DNA of 64,000 nt. Origin: Terriglobales bacterium (lineage in GTDB: Bacteria > Acidobacteriota > Terriglobia > Terriglobales > Acidobacteriaceae). The stretch spans positions 17,645 through 81,644 of the forward strand of contig JAICXB010000010.1 in NCBI GenBank assembly GCA_025980765.1. Direction: 5' to 3'. The notes below the pieces were generated by a model that did no database searches, was not told the DNA's origin, and saw only the letters and a list, made by a program, of their open reading frames with translations. Of the stretch, positions 33,041 through 41,921 are shown in pieces; the stretch's first letter is position 1; each line of letters begins with the position of its first letter. Position numbers and translations under genes: made by a program.

Positions 33041-34540
33041 ATGAAGCTCAAGGCTTCGCTGCTCTCCTTCATCATCGCCGTCTCTGGGACACTGGCCGGT
33101 CAGCAGCCCGCGTCCTCTTCCCAGCCGCCCTCCGAACACGCAGGTCACAACCTTCAGCAGCCATCGACCCTCGAAGAGCGGATTCAGCGGATCGAAAACG
33201 GATTGCTGCCGACGGTCGTGATCAACGGGCAGGCGCCTGCTCCGATGAAGCTCTCCGAGCGCATGCAGCACTACAAAGTGCCGGGCGTGAGCATCGCCGT
33301 CATCAACCGTGGCACGATCGAGTGGGCCCGCGGCTATGGAGTAAAGGAGGCCGGCACCTCCGATCGGGTGACCACCTCGACTCTGTTTCAGGCGGCCTCG
33401 ATCAGCAAGCCAGTAACGGCAATGGGTGCGCTCCGCCTGGTGCAGGAGGGGAAGCTCAAGCTCGACGAGGACGTGAACAAAGAGCTGAAATCCCGGAAGG
33501 TTCCTGAAAACGAATTCACAAAAGAAAAGAAGGTGACGCTACGGGAACTGTTGAGCCACAGCGCTGGTCTCACGGTTCATGGATTTGCAGGCTATGCCGC
33601 CGGTGAGCCAGTCCCCTCGCTGGTGCAAGTCCTGAACGGGGAAAAGCCGGCCAATTCGGAGCCAATCCGCGTCGATATTCCGCCGGGAAGCAAATGGCGC
33701 TACTCCGGCGGAGGCTATGTGGTCACACAGCAGCTCATCCTGGACGTCACCGGAAAATCATTCCCCGACTTCATGGAACAAACGGTATTGCGTCCTTTGC
33801 AGATGACCGACAGCACCTACCAGCAGCCGTTGCCTCAAGCACTGGGGGCGCAGGCAGCCGCGGGTCACCGCGGAGATGGCGCGGTGATCCCCGGCAAATG
33901 GCACACCTACCCTGAAATGTCGGCGGCGGGCTTATGGACTACGCCAACCGACTTGGCGAAGTTTGCCATCGCCATCCAAAATGGGAAAGCCGGCAAGTCG
34001 CAGGCTGTGCTCTCGCAAGCGATGATCTCGCAAATGCTCACGCGCCAGATTGACGATTGGGGACTCGGGCTCAATCTGCAGGGCAAAGGGCGCGACGCCC
34101 GTTTCAGTCATGGGGGCGCGAACGAAGGCTTTCGCTGCTCCATGATCGCTTACGACGATACTGCGCAGGGCGCAGCAGTCATGACGAACTCCGATAATGG
34201 CGGCTCGCTTGCCGAGGAAGTTCTGCTGGCCATCGCGCACGAATACGGCTGGTCCGGATATCAGCCGAAAGAGATTACGACCGTTCACGTGGATCCGCAC
34301 CTGCTCGCGGATTACGCGGGAAGTTACAAACTGCCTCCGGACCAAACGCTCACGGTGGTGCAGGAAGGTGACAAGCTCCTCCTCGAAGCCGACGGACAAA
34401 AATTCGAAATGGTCCCTGAATCTGAAACCAAGTTCTTCGTCCTCGGTCCCGATTTTGGAGTTCAATTTGTGAAGGATGAAAAAGGAAAAGTCAGCTCTCT
34501 GGACATTGAGGGCGGACCGAGCGCGAAGAAGGTGAAGTGA
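33041..34540 (+). CDS. Secreted serine hydrolase, class C beta-lactamase/penicillin-binding family
   Basis: 499 residues with a signal peptide (about 1-20) and a His/Gln/Ser-rich spacer. The beta-lactamase fold carries the nucleophile motif SISK (about 121-124), YSG at about 221-223 (Tyr of YxN/YxG) and HGG at about 354. A C-terminal lipocalin-like or DUF3471-type domain (about 410-499, LADYAGSYKLPPDQTLTVVQ) follows, as in many esterase or peptidase members. It acts in the periplasm, probably as an esterase or D-amino-acid peptidase; true beta-lactamase activity is unlikely to be predictable. Monocistronic, convergent with the mannosidase gene. Confidence 0.85.
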   Translation: MKLKASLLSFIIAVSGTLAGQQPASSSQPPSEHAGHNLQQPSTLEERIQRIENGLLPTVVINGQAPAPMKLSERMQHYKVPGVSIAVINRGTIEWARGYGVKEAGTSDRVTTSTLFQAASISKPVTAMGALRLVQEGKLKLDEDVNKELKSRKVPENEFTKEKKVTLRELLSHSAGLTVHGFAGYAAGEPVPSLVQVLNGEKPANSEPIRVDIPPGSKWRYSGGGYVVTQQLILDVTGKSFPDFMEQTVLRPLQMTDSTYQQPLPQALGAQAAAGHRGDGAVIPGKWHTYPEMSAAGLWTTPTDLAKFAIAIQNGKAGKSQAVLSQAMISQMLTRQIDDWGLGLNLQGKGRDARFSHGGANEGFRCSMIAYDDTAQGAAVMTNSDNGGSLAEEVLLAIAHEYGWSGYQPKEITTVHVDPHLLADYAGSYKLPPDQTLTVVQEGDKLLLEADGQKFEMVPESETKFFVLGPDFGVQFVKDEKGKVSSLDIEGGPSAKKVK

Positions 34541-34660
34541 ACGGAGCGCCACCGTCGGGGCGGGTTATCCTCTCGGCCGGGCATCAATTGAAAAGCGCGC
34601 AAGACTAGACATACAAACCATGGGAATGATCCGGAGTAGGGCCAAAAACCAGGAAGCACG

Positions 34661-34745
34661 AACACGGATTTCACGGATGTAACGGATCGGATAGACAAAA
34701 AAAACATGCCCTTAAATCCGCGTCCCATCCGCGGAATCCGCGTCT
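34661..34745. repeat. Family C word-hairpin, copy C1 (cacggatt / aatccgcg)
   Basis: The left arm acacggatttcacggatgta plus acggatcgg pairs with the right arm aaatccgcgtcccatccgcg plus gaatccgcgt. It lies between the convergent hydrolase and mannosidase genes. Confidence 0.83.
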
Positions 34746-34808
34746 TGTTTCTCATGCCTGCAATGCCGGCGCGCAGGCGGTCCAGCGCAATGGCGAGTAC
34801 CACGATGG

Positions 34809-37800
34809 CTAATTCGCCGCTGGCGGCGCCTTCTCAAACTCCACCTTCACTGTCTTGATCTCATAGCCGCCAAAGGGAATGCTGACTTCATTGCCCGCGG
34901 TCTTTAGCGTCTGTCCTGGCACTTCCATCAAATTCGTCTCGAATGCCTGGCCGAATGGATGCGACAGCGTCAGCGTCGCTGTCCCGCTTTTCCCCGCAAA
35001 CTCGTAGAAGCGGAACAGGAGCGCGTCGCTGTCCTCTGCCTTCTTCAGCGCCGTCAGCACCAGATTTGCCGGTGCGAGTTGCGCAAACGACCACGACGAT
35101 GGCAGCTCTCCCTGATGCGCGTCCACCTGCATGGCGATCAGCTTGTAGTTGAGTTGATAGCCCTGACGCACAGTGTCGGCCTGCTTCCAGTCGCCGGTGT
35201 GCGGATAGAAAGAGTACGTGAAATGATGCCGGCCTTCGTCGGCATGGGGATCCGGCCAGGTCGGCGCGCGCAGCAGGCTCAGGCGCAGGACATTTCCTTT
35301 CGCGTCATAGCCGTATTTGCAATCGTTCAGCAGGCTCACTCCGAAATTCGCATCGGAGAGGTCTCCCCAGCGGATCGCGGGGACCTCGAACTCGGCTTTC
35401 TCTTCCGGGGTGTTGCGCGTTGTGGGCCGCTGAATCGAGCCGTAAGGAATCTCATAAGTCGCGTGATCGCTCCGTACCGGAGGAGCAATCGCGGCTTTGA
35501 TCAGGATGTGCTTCTCGTGCCAGTCGGCGTCGGTGACGATATCCAGCCGCGGCGAGCCCGCGTCCAGCGTGTAATCCTGGGTAAAGATCGAGCTCTGAAA
35601 TTTTCTGACCACCCGAATCGACGTTCGCACCGGACCGTTATCGATCAGTTGTACCGATTCCGCTTTGTCGATATTCCATTTTACGTTCTCAAAATCGGCA
35701 TCGATGTTCCAGGCGTCCCATTCTTTGGGCTTGTCCTGAAACGCCTGCAGCAGGTTGCCGCACGTTCCCGGAGAGATGGCCTCGCGATTGGCTTTTTTAT
35801 CGAAAAGACTGGTGATGCATCCCGACTGGGGATCCACATCTACTCGCAAGAATTCATTTTCCAAGCGTGGGGTGCTGGCGGTTTTGCCAACAAAGACCGG
35901 AGCATTTCCTGTGCGAATTCTATAGGTGCGATAGCCGAGCGCGGGAACGTCTTTGGCCCGAAGCAGTATTACGTAGCGCTGCGGCGATTCCCTGCTCAAT
36001 ACTTGCCAATCCGCCATTTGCCCACGATCATCGACGATGTATGGAGTTCCCGCTTTGGGCAGCTCCACATTCACCTCAACCACATCCGATCGAATCCAAC
36101 TTAACGGATTGAATACCATTACGGGAACGCCATCTCCGCTGGTGTTGACGTGCGCAGCCAGGTCACCGAGCGATTGCCGAATCGAACGTTCCGCAATGTT
36201 CCGAATCTCCGCGTAATCGCGGTCTGCGTCTTTGTAAATCGCGGCGATTCCCGACCCGGCGGCGATGTCGTGAAATTGATTGAAGAGCACTTTGCGCCAG
36301 GCATAGTTGAGCTGCTGGGATGGGTACGCGCTGCCGAAAAGTGAGTCCATGGCGGCAAACTTCTCGGCATTGAGCATGAGCTCTTCGCTCTCGCGATTAT
36401 GCCGCTTGGTCTCGGCCTGCGAGGTGAAGACTCCGCGATGAAATTGCAGATAGAGTTCGTTGTCGATCACCGGCAGCTTCATCTGCGGCAGTTTGGCTTC
36501 CACATCGTCGAAGAACGCCTGTGCCGTTCCAAAGGTCAGCTTTGGGAAAACGACATCGGGCCTTGACCAGCGCTCGCCGCGATCGAGCATCACGCGCGTC
36601 GGTCCGCCGCCGTGGTCGCCAATTCCGTACAGGTGCAGGATCTCGGGAAAATCCGGCTGCTTGCCTACGAACATCGCAACATCGGCAGCCATGCGCGGCG
36701 GCTCGAGCGAGTTGACGTAATCGTGCGGGAAGTAGGTGAGCACCTTGCTTCCGTCGGGCGACTGCCACCAGAACATTCTGTACTTCGGCTTCGTCGTATC
36801 GTTCCAGTCGAGCTTCTGGGTGACGAAGTAGTCGATTCCCGATTTCTTATAAATCTGCGGGAGCTGCCAGTTGTATCCGAATGAGTCGGGATTCCATCCG
36901 ATGCGAATGTCTTTCCCAAATTTTTCCTTGAAGTAACGCTTCCCGAGCAGAAGTTGGCGCACCTGCGACTCGCCGGCAGGCATGTTCAGATCGGGCTCAA
37001 CCCACATGCCTCCTACCAGCTCCCAGCGGCCCTCCTGCACGCGCTGCTTTATGCCGGCAAACAGGTCAGGATATTTTTCTTCCAGCCATGCGCTGGCCTG
37101 AGCTGTCGATTGCGAAAATGTGTAGTTCGGGTATTCGCTCATCAACTGCAGCGCGGTGCCGAAGGTGCTGCGGACGACGTTGACCGTCTCGCTCCACGGC
37201 CATAGCCACGCCATATCGATATGCGAGTTGCCGCTGGCGTGAATGGTGTATTGCTGGAGATATGCGCGCAGCGGCTCGAGCTTGGATTGCGCATCGCGGA
37301 TCGACTGATCGAAAGCGCTCTGGTCGGATTTGGTGAGCGCATCGAGTTTCACTGCCGCAAATGCCGAATCCAGCTGCTGTTGTTTCTGAGCGTCATCCTT
37401 GGCAAGGGACTGAACTATGGTTTCGTCCGAGCGCAGTTCGTTCGCGACCACCAGCGGGTCCGGACGCTTCGAATCCGGCAGCACCTCGACGTTGAAGCGG
37501 ACGCGGTGATCGCCTTGCAAGCCGAGGTCCTTGATGGCAATCGTGAACGTGTCGCCGGGCTTGACGTGCTCGGCAAAGCGAGTCGGTTCGAGGTCCTCGC
37601 CCATGGCGAGTCGCGAGCCATTCACATACACAATCACATCGTTGTCGCTGTCGACATCGAGTCGCAACCCAGCTCCGGTCAAGTCGTAACCATCGTATTT
37701 CGCGGGAACAACCAGCCTCGTCCGCAGCCATCCCGGACCGCCCTTCCAGCGGTAGGGAGACTTCGTGACTGGCTGCCAGGCAGAATCATCCAGCTCGGGA

Positions 37801-38006
37801 GCTTCCCCGTGAGCGAGATCGGCGGCGTGAAATCGCCAAGTGGAGATGTTTAGTTTTCCGAGTTCGTCAAGCTGCCGCAGCACGGCCTGGTGTTGAGGAT
37901 TTGTGGAGGCTTCCTGAGCGAACATGAGAGAGGCGGAAACTGCGATAAAGAACAAAATGATGGAAGCAACACTCCGAGCACGGGCCACTCCGATCCTCCA
38001 AGGCAA
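34809..38006 (-). CDS. Secreted alpha-mannosidase, GH38 family
   Basis: 1065 residues. A signal peptide (ILFFIAVSASLMFAQEAS) is followed by a beta-sandwich domain and then the GH38 catalytic domain: GNSHIDMAWLWPWSET carries the zinc His/Asp at about 262-265, GMWVEPDLNMPAGES comes next, and IGWNPDSFGYNWQLP holds the nucleophile Asp region near 370. C-terminal beta domains complete the family layout. The enzyme hydrolyses alpha-mannosidic bonds of external glycans such as fungal or plant N-glycans, using zinc. It diverges from the FNT transporter, 65 nt apart. The start ATG could be a few codons downstream. Confidence 0.92.
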   Translation of the reverse strand: MPWRIGVARARSVASIILFFIAVSASLMFAQEASTNPQHQAVLRQLDELGKLNISTWRFHAADLAHGEAPELDDSAWQPVTKSPYRWKGGPGWLRTRLVVPAKYDGYDLTGAGLRLDVDSDNDVIVYVNGSRLAMGEDLEPTRFAEHVKPGDTFTIAIKDLGLQGDHRVRFNVEVLPDSKRPDPLVVANELRSDETIVQSLAKDDAQKQQQLDSAFAAVKLDALTKSDQSAFDQSIRDAQSKLEPLRAYLQQYTIHASGNSHIDMAWLWPWSETVNVVRSTFGTALQLMSEYPNYTFSQSTAQASAWLEEKYPDLFAGIKQRVQEGRWELVGGMWVEPDLNMPAGESQVRQLLLGKRYFKEKFGKDIRIGWNPDSFGYNWQLPQIYKKSGIDYFVTQKLDWNDTTKPKYRMFWWQSPDGSKVLTYFPHDYVNSLEPPRMAADVAMFVGKQPDFPEILHLYGIGDHGGGPTRVMLDRGERWSRPDVVFPKLTFGTAQAFFDDVEAKLPQMKLPVIDNELYLQFHRGVFTSQAETKRHNRESEELMLNAEKFAAMDSLFGSAYPSQQLNYAWRKVLFNQFHDIAAGSGIAAIYKDADRDYAEIRNIAERSIRQSLGDLAAHVNTSGDGVPVMVFNPLSWIRSDVVEVNVELPKAGTPYIVDDRGQMADWQVLSRESPQRYVILLRAKDVPALGYRTYRIRTGNAPVFVGKTASTPRLENEFLRVDVDPQSGCITSLFDKKANREAISPGTCGNLLQAFQDKPKEWDAWNIDADFENVKWNIDKAESVQLIDNGPVRTSIRVVRKFQSSIFTQDYTLDAGSPRLDIVTDADWHEKHILIKAAIAPPVRSDHATYEIPYGSIQRPTTRNTPEEKAEFEVPAIRWGDLSDANFGVSLLNDCKYGYDAKGNVLRLSLLRAPTWPDPHADEGRHHFTYSFYPHTGDWKQADTVRQGYQLNYKLIAMQVDAHQGELPSSWSFAQLAPANLVLTALKKAEDSDALLFRFYEFAGKSGTATLTLSHPFGQAFETNLMEVPGQTLKTAGNEVSIPFGGYEIKTVKVEFEKAPPAAN

Positions 38007-38071
38007 GCAAAGCGGCGAGTATAAATGAAAGACAAGCCACAGTTAACCTCGCACATGGCATCTGACCCTGA

Positions 38072-38851
38072 GTGCCGGAAGACAGCAGCCGCAGAAGCGC
38101 CCACGAAATTTTCGAACATGTCACGCAGAGCGGGCGCGACGAATTGTCGCGTCCTACTATTGCCCTGATATTTTCTGGATTTGCCGGCGGCATCGGCATG
38201 GGCCTCACCGGCCTGGCCGTCGCACTGATGATCAGCTACCTCGGCGACAGTCCCACGGCGCAGTTGATCTCTTTCGCTTTCTATCCTGTCGGTTTCATCG
38301 TGGTCATCATCGGTCGGGCGCAGCTGTTCACCGAGAACACCCTGTATCCGGTGGTGCTGGTCCTCGACGAACGCAGGCACGTGCTGAACACGCTGCGCTT
38401 GTGGGCTGCAGTGTTCGTCTCGAATGTCGCGGGAGCGATCTTCGTGGGATGGCTGCTGATGAAGACCGGCGCGCTCAGCCAGAACTTTGCCGACGCTCTG
38501 GCCGGACTCGGCCTGCATGCTGCCGAGGGGCACTTCACGCTGATCTTTGCGAAAGGTGTGATTGGCGGATGGCTGATCGCGCTTGTCGCATGGCTGGTGA
38601 GCGCCAGCCACTGGACCATCGGGCAAGTTGTCATTGTCTGGATGCTGACCTTCATCGTTGGCGCCGGACACTTCTCGCACTGCATCGCCAGCAGCGCGGA
38701 GATCATCGCGGCCGTCCTCTCCGGACATCTGCAGTTCGGTAATTATTTCCAATGGCTGCTGCCGGCCACCTTGGGCAATATTGTCGGCGGGGTGGCGATT
38801 GTCAGCTTGCTGAACTACGGCCAGGTGCGGATTGGGAAGAGCCAGGAATAG
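38072..38851 (+). CDS. Formate/nitrite transporter family membrane protein
   Basis: 259 residues with six hydrophobic segments, as in FNT channels. The N-terminal helix GFAGGIGMGLTGLAVALMIS is followed by the re-entrant Omega-loop region YPVGFIVVIIGRAQLFTENT, and GAGHFSHCIASSAEIIAAVL carries the conserved central pore His. The family conducts formate, nitrite or hydrosulfide; this YfdC-like subgroup (GRAQLFTENT) has no settled substrate. The start is GTG at 38072; the upstream ATG at 38055 is out of frame. It diverges from the mannosidase gene. Confidence 0.87.
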   Translation: MPEDSSRRSAHEIFEHVTQSGRDELSRPTIALIFSGFAGGIGMGLTGLAVALMISYLGDSPTAQLISFAFYPVGFIVVIIGRAQLFTENTLYPVVLVLDERRHVLNTLRLWAAVFVSNVAGAIFVGWLLMKTGALSQNFADALAGLGLHAAEGHFTLIFAKGVIGGWLIALVAWLVSASHWTIGQVVIVWMLTFIVGAGHFSHCIASSAEIIAAVLSGHLQFGNYFQWLLPATLGNIVGGVAIVSLLNYGQVRIGKSQE

Positions 38852-38879
38852 TACAACAGCAACTGCAAAGGCAAAGACT

Positions 38880-38991
38880 CTACCGCGGATTTCACGGATT
38901 GGCACGGATTCCACGGATCACTTTCTGCTGTTGGTTTTCTCGAAGAGAGTTAATCCGTGCAATCCGTGAACATCCGTGTAATCCGTGGTAA
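38880..38991. repeat. Family C word-hairpin, copy C2
   Basis: The left arm cgcggatttcacggattggc and acggattccacggatca pairs with the right arm taatccgtgcaatccgtgaa and catccgtgtaatccgtgg, around a 35-nt loop. It lies between the FNT and OsmC genes, both on the plus strand. Confidence 0.87.
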
Positions 38992-39056
38992 AGCATTTGC
39001 TTTTGCTTCTGTTATTCTGGCTGGTTTCCAACCATCTTTCCTGAAGGAGCAATCTC

Positions 39057-39482
39057 ATGCAACGAACTGCCAGTGCGCAGTGGAAGGGCGGCTTGAAGGA
39101 CGGGAAAGGCACCGTCTCCACCGCCAGCGGAGTCCTTTCCAACACGCAGTATTCGTTCACCACGCGGTTCGAGAGCGGCGCCGGAACCAATCCGGAAGAA
39201 CTCATTGCCGCGGCCCACGCTGGATGCTTTTCCATGGCGCTTAGCGCCGAGTTGGGCAAAGCCAGCATCACGCCGGAAAGCATCGACACCAAATGCACGG
39301 TCACGTTTGAGAAAACCGACCAGGGCTTCACCATCACTGAAAGCCATCTGGATGTGAAGGTGCGCATTCCCGGGAGCAATAAAGCTGCATTCGACAAAGC
39401 CGCTGCGGACGCCAAGGCGGGCTGCCCAATTTCCCGCGTGCTGAATACGAAAGTCACGATGACTGCTAGCCTGCAGAGCTAG
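39057..39482 (+). CDS. OsmC-family peroxiredoxin
   Basis: 141 residues with the two redox Cys of OsmC/Ohr proteins: C57 in AAHAGCFSMAL and C123 in AKAGCPISRVL. The N-terminal TASAQWKGGLKDGKGTVSTA and ESGAGTNPEELIAAAHA are typical of the OsmC subgroup, which reduces organic hydroperoxides during osmotic or oxidative stress in the cytoplasm. ATG at 39057 preceded by gaaggagc. Flanked by repeats C2 and B2, so probably monocistronic. Confidence 0.93.
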   Translation: MQRTASAQWKGGLKDGKGTVSTASGVLSNTQYSFTTRFESGAGTNPEELIAAAHAGCFSMALSAELGKASITPESIDTKCTVTFEKTDQGFTITESHLDVKVRIPGSNKAAFDKAAADAKAGCPISRVLNTKVTMTASLQS

Positions 39483-39517
39483 CGCGGTTCAGGGAAGGGC
39501 ACGCATCTCGAAAACTC

Positions 39518-39602
39518 TTCACCACAGAGGGCACAGAGGGTCACAGAGGAAACCTCGTTAAATCAGCTTTTCCTCTGTGGTCCTCCGTGTTCTCTGTGGT
39601 AA
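39518..39602. repeat. Family B word-hairpin, copy B2 (accacagagg / cctctgtggt)
   Basis: The left arm caccacagagggcacagagg plus gtcacagagga pairs with the right arm tcctctgtggtcctccgtgt plus tctctgtggt, around a loop of about 18 nt. It follows the OsmC stop by 37 nt. Confidence 0.88.
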
Positions 39603-39723
39603 TCATTCGGGAAAAGGGCGGGTGCAGCGCCTAAGAGCGGCCAACGGCTTTCGCCGAATTGCATCTCACAATGTGAGTACGAGTGTCGCAGGTGGGGACC
39701 GCCTGCGCGCTCCCGGAGCCGCA

Positions 39724-40824
39724 GTGAAGATCACCATTTTCGGGTTGACCATCTCTTCCTCCTGGGGCAACGGACATGCCACTCCGTATCGCGCGATCCT
39801 CAGAGCGCTGCATCGGCTCGGCCATCGAATCCACTTTTACGAAAAGGACGTTTCCTATTACGCCGCTCATCGCGATCTTGCTCACGCGGACTTCTGCCAC
39901 CTGCATCTCTACTCTGACTGGGACAGCGTACGTCGCGACGCATTGCGCCAGGCGGAAGACTCCGATGCGGTGATCTGTGCGAGTTTCTGTCCTGAAGGCG
40001 CTCGCATCGTGGACGAGGTGCTTGACCTTGCGCAGCCCCTCAAAGTCTTCTACGACCTGGATGCGCCGGTCACACTTAGCAAGCTTGAGCGCGGGGAGAC
40101 TGAATACCTGCGCCGCGATCAAATTCCGCAATTCGATCTGTATCTCTCTTTCACCGGCGGCGGAACTCTTGAGGAACTCACGACCTGCTGGGGCGCGCAA
40201 CTGGCGCTGCCGCTCTACGGGTGCGTCGACGGCACGCTGCATGCAAGAGTGGCGCTACGCCCGGAGTTCACCTGCGACCTCAGCTATATGGGGACGTACG
40301 CAGCCGATCGTCAGGAAAAACTCGACGCTCTGTTTCTCGAGCCTTCACGGCGCCTGAGCGAGCGCAGCTTCGTGCTCGCAGGATCGTTGTACCCGTGGGA
40401 CTGGCGCTGGCCGCAAAACGTGCGTCGCTTTGAGCACGTCGCACCGGCAGAGCACTCCGCGCTTTACTCATCGTCACGGCTCACGCTGAACATCACTCGC
40501 CGCGAGATGGCGCGCTGGGGATACTGCCCGTCTGGCCGCTTTTTCGAAGCTGCCGCGTGCGGAACGCCGATCTTAAGCGACTGGTTCGAAGGTTTGGACG
40601 CTTTTTTCCATGTGGGACCTGAGCCGGAGCTGCTGGTGGCCAACAGCTCCGAAGACGCGGTCGCAGCAATCGAGCTTCCCGATGCAGAACTCCAGAAGAT
40701 TGCCGGCCGCGCACGAGAGCGAACGCTCAGCGAGCACACCGGGGAGCGGCGCGCGGCCCAGCTCATCACCGCCCTGGAACAAGCCAGTAATCGCAATTCT
40801 CACGTAAGGAGTGAAGTCGCATGA
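39724..40824 (+). CDS. Glycosyltransferase (CgeB/spore-maturation-like, GT-B fold)
   Basis: 366 residues from GTG at 39724, which has ggag 5 nt upstream. The upstream frame to 39577 is unlikely because it reads through repeat B2. The N-terminus TIFGLTISSSWGNGHATPYR is a Rossmann-like glycosyltransferase start with a Gly loop. The C-terminal half has LNITRREMARWGYCPSGRFF then EAAACGTPILSDWFEGLDAF, the nucleotide-sugar-binding signature of the CgeB-like group. It probably transfers a sugar to a polysaccharide or protein; acceptor unknown. The stop overlaps the start of the nucleotidyltransferase gene, so the two act together. Confidence 0.82.
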   Translation: MKITIFGLTISSSWGNGHATPYRAILRALHRLGHRIHFYEKDVSYYAAHRDLAHADFCHLHLYSDWDSVRRDALRQAEDSDAVICASFCPEGARIVDEVLDLAQPLKVFYDLDAPVTLSKLERGETEYLRRDQIPQFDLYLSFTGGGTLEELTTCWGAQLALPLYGCVDGTLHARVALRPEFTCDLSYMGTYAADRQEKLDALFLEPSRRLSERSFVLAGSLYPWDWRWPQNVRRFEHVAPAEHSALYSSSRLTLNITRREMARWGYCPSGRFFEAAACGTPILSDWFEGLDAFFHVGPEPELLVANSSEDAVAAIELPDAELQKIAGRARERTLSEHTGERRAAQLITALEQASNRNSHVRSEVA

Positions 40825-41594
40825 TTGGAATCATTCCCGCCGCCGGCGCCGGACAACGCATTCAGCCTCTGGGATGCTCGAAGGAGCTACTGCCCGTGGG
40901 CTCGCGCGTGGTGGACGGCGTGGAGCGTCCCAAGGCGGTCGCCGAGTATCTGGTGGAACGCATGATCGCCGCCGGCGCCGACCAGATCTGCATGGTGATC
41001 TCCGCGGAGAAGAGCGATCTGATCCGGTACTTCGCCGAACGCAGCTACGCCGCCGAGATCTTTTACGTGCTGCAACAGAAGCCGCGCGGACTCTGCGACG
41101 CGCTCTTTCGCGCCGAACCCTTCGCGCGACATCACGAGCAGGTGCTGATCGGCTTGCCGGACACCATCTGGTTCCCGGAAAACGGATATCGCGCCGCGCT
41201 CGCGGCCATGCAGGAGTCATCCGCCGATGCCGGCCTGCTGCTGTTTCCCGTAATGAACCCGTCGGCCTTCGATGCGGTGATCTCCGATGAATATGGCTGT
41301 GTACAGGAGGTCGAGGTCAAGCGAAACGATGCTCACTCACACTGGGTCTGGGGCGCTGTGACCAGCACCGGCCCGGCCTTCCATGATTTGAAGCTGCTCT
41401 GGGAATCGCGCCACCGCGAAGACGAATACCTCGGCCACCTGCTGAACGCCCACATTGCAGCGGGCAATGTAGTCCGCTCCACCTGCGCCGGCGAGCTATA
41501 CATGGACGTAGGCACACTGGAAGGCTATCGCCAGGCGCTGGACTACCTGCGAAGCCACAAGCCACATCGCGAGGAGAGCGTGCGAGCGGCCTAG
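40821..41594 (+). CDS. Sugar-nucleotide transferase (RfbA/GlmU-like NTP transferase)
   Basis: 257 residues of the nucleotidyltransferase superfamily. IIPAAGAGQRIQPLGCSKEL is the nucleotide-binding loop with its Gly/Arg and Lys. LIGLPDTIWFPENGY holds the metal-binding Asp, and ELYMDVGTLEGYRQAL is the C-terminal second metal-binding motif. It would make an NDP-sugar donor, probably for the overlapping upstream glycosyltransferase (4-nt atga overlap). The exact sugar cannot be told. The C-terminus ends in a short basic tail. Confidence 0.87.
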   Translation: MIGIIPAAGAGQRIQPLGCSKELLPVGSRVVDGVERPKAVAEYLVERMIAAGADQICMVISAEKSDLIRYFAERSYAAEIFYVLQQKPRGLCDALFRAEPFARHHEQVLIGLPDTIWFPENGYRAALAAMQESSADAGLLLFPVMNPSAFDAVISDEYGCVQEVEVKRNDAHSHWVWGAVTSTGPAFHDLKLLWESRHREDEYLGHLLNAHIAAGNVVRSTCAGELYMDVGTLEGYRQALDYLRSHKPHREESVRAA

Positions 41595-41614
41595 GAAGCT
41601 TTCCTGCCACCGGC

Positions 41615-41642
41615 TTGGTTGCGCAAATGTCAGGGGTATACT
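41615..41642 (+). promoter_or_regulatory. Likely sigma-70-type promoter of the HTH/TIR-like pair
   Basis: TTGGTT (41615-41620), a 16-nt spacer and TATACT (41637-41642), 9 nt before the ATG at 41652. Transcripts from it would be almost leaderless. Confidence 0.45.
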
Positions 41643-41651
41643 GTGAGTGTC

Positions 41652-41921
41652 ATGGGCTCACCGATTAGATTGACGGGACATTTTGCGCGGGCAGAAGACA
41701 CTGCTCGAATTCTGGGTGTTTCCGCAGCGCGCCTGAAGCGGTTGAAGGAAATCTTGCGAATTTCAGATGCAAAAGCGAAGGACAGCCATTCTCATGGTTC
41801 GAGGCGAACATTACATCGCAATGAAAGCAAACGAAACGCGATGACGGCCATGGAAAAATCTGCCTCGAGAGCTCCTAACCACCATGGGAAAACCAAGTCC
41901 CGTTCGGCAAAGAAAAAGTAA
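41652..41921 (+). CDS. Small HTH protein upstream of the TIR-like gene
   Basis: 89 residues from the ATG at 41652. The N-terminal half has a helix-turn-helix-like segment (HFARAEDTARILGVSAARLK RLKEIL, about 10-35). The remainder is a Lys/Arg/Ser/His-rich tail (to KSRSAKKK) likely to be disordered and nucleic-acid binding. No family name is certain. It overlaps the following gene by 38 nt in another frame, an arrangement that suggests co-translation and a functional pair, perhaps regulator plus effector. The frame from 41619 would extend across the promoter-like motif and is less likely. Confidence 0.6.
   Translation: MGSPIRLTGHFARAEDTARILGVSAARLKRLKEILRISDAKAKDSHSHGSRRTLHRNESKRNAMTAMEKSASRAPNHHGKTKSRSAKKK

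Noticed and set aside
33041..34540. Class C beta-lactamase resistance gene
   Set aside because: SISK, YSG and HGG motifs are shared by many esterases and peptidases of this superfamily, and an extra C-terminal domain is present, so a resistance role is not supported.
39577..39723. Upstream start for the glycosyltransferase
   Set aside because: The 49 extra codons run partly through repeat B2 and have no Rossmann-like content. GTG 39724 has ggag at good spacing and opens at the conserved strand.
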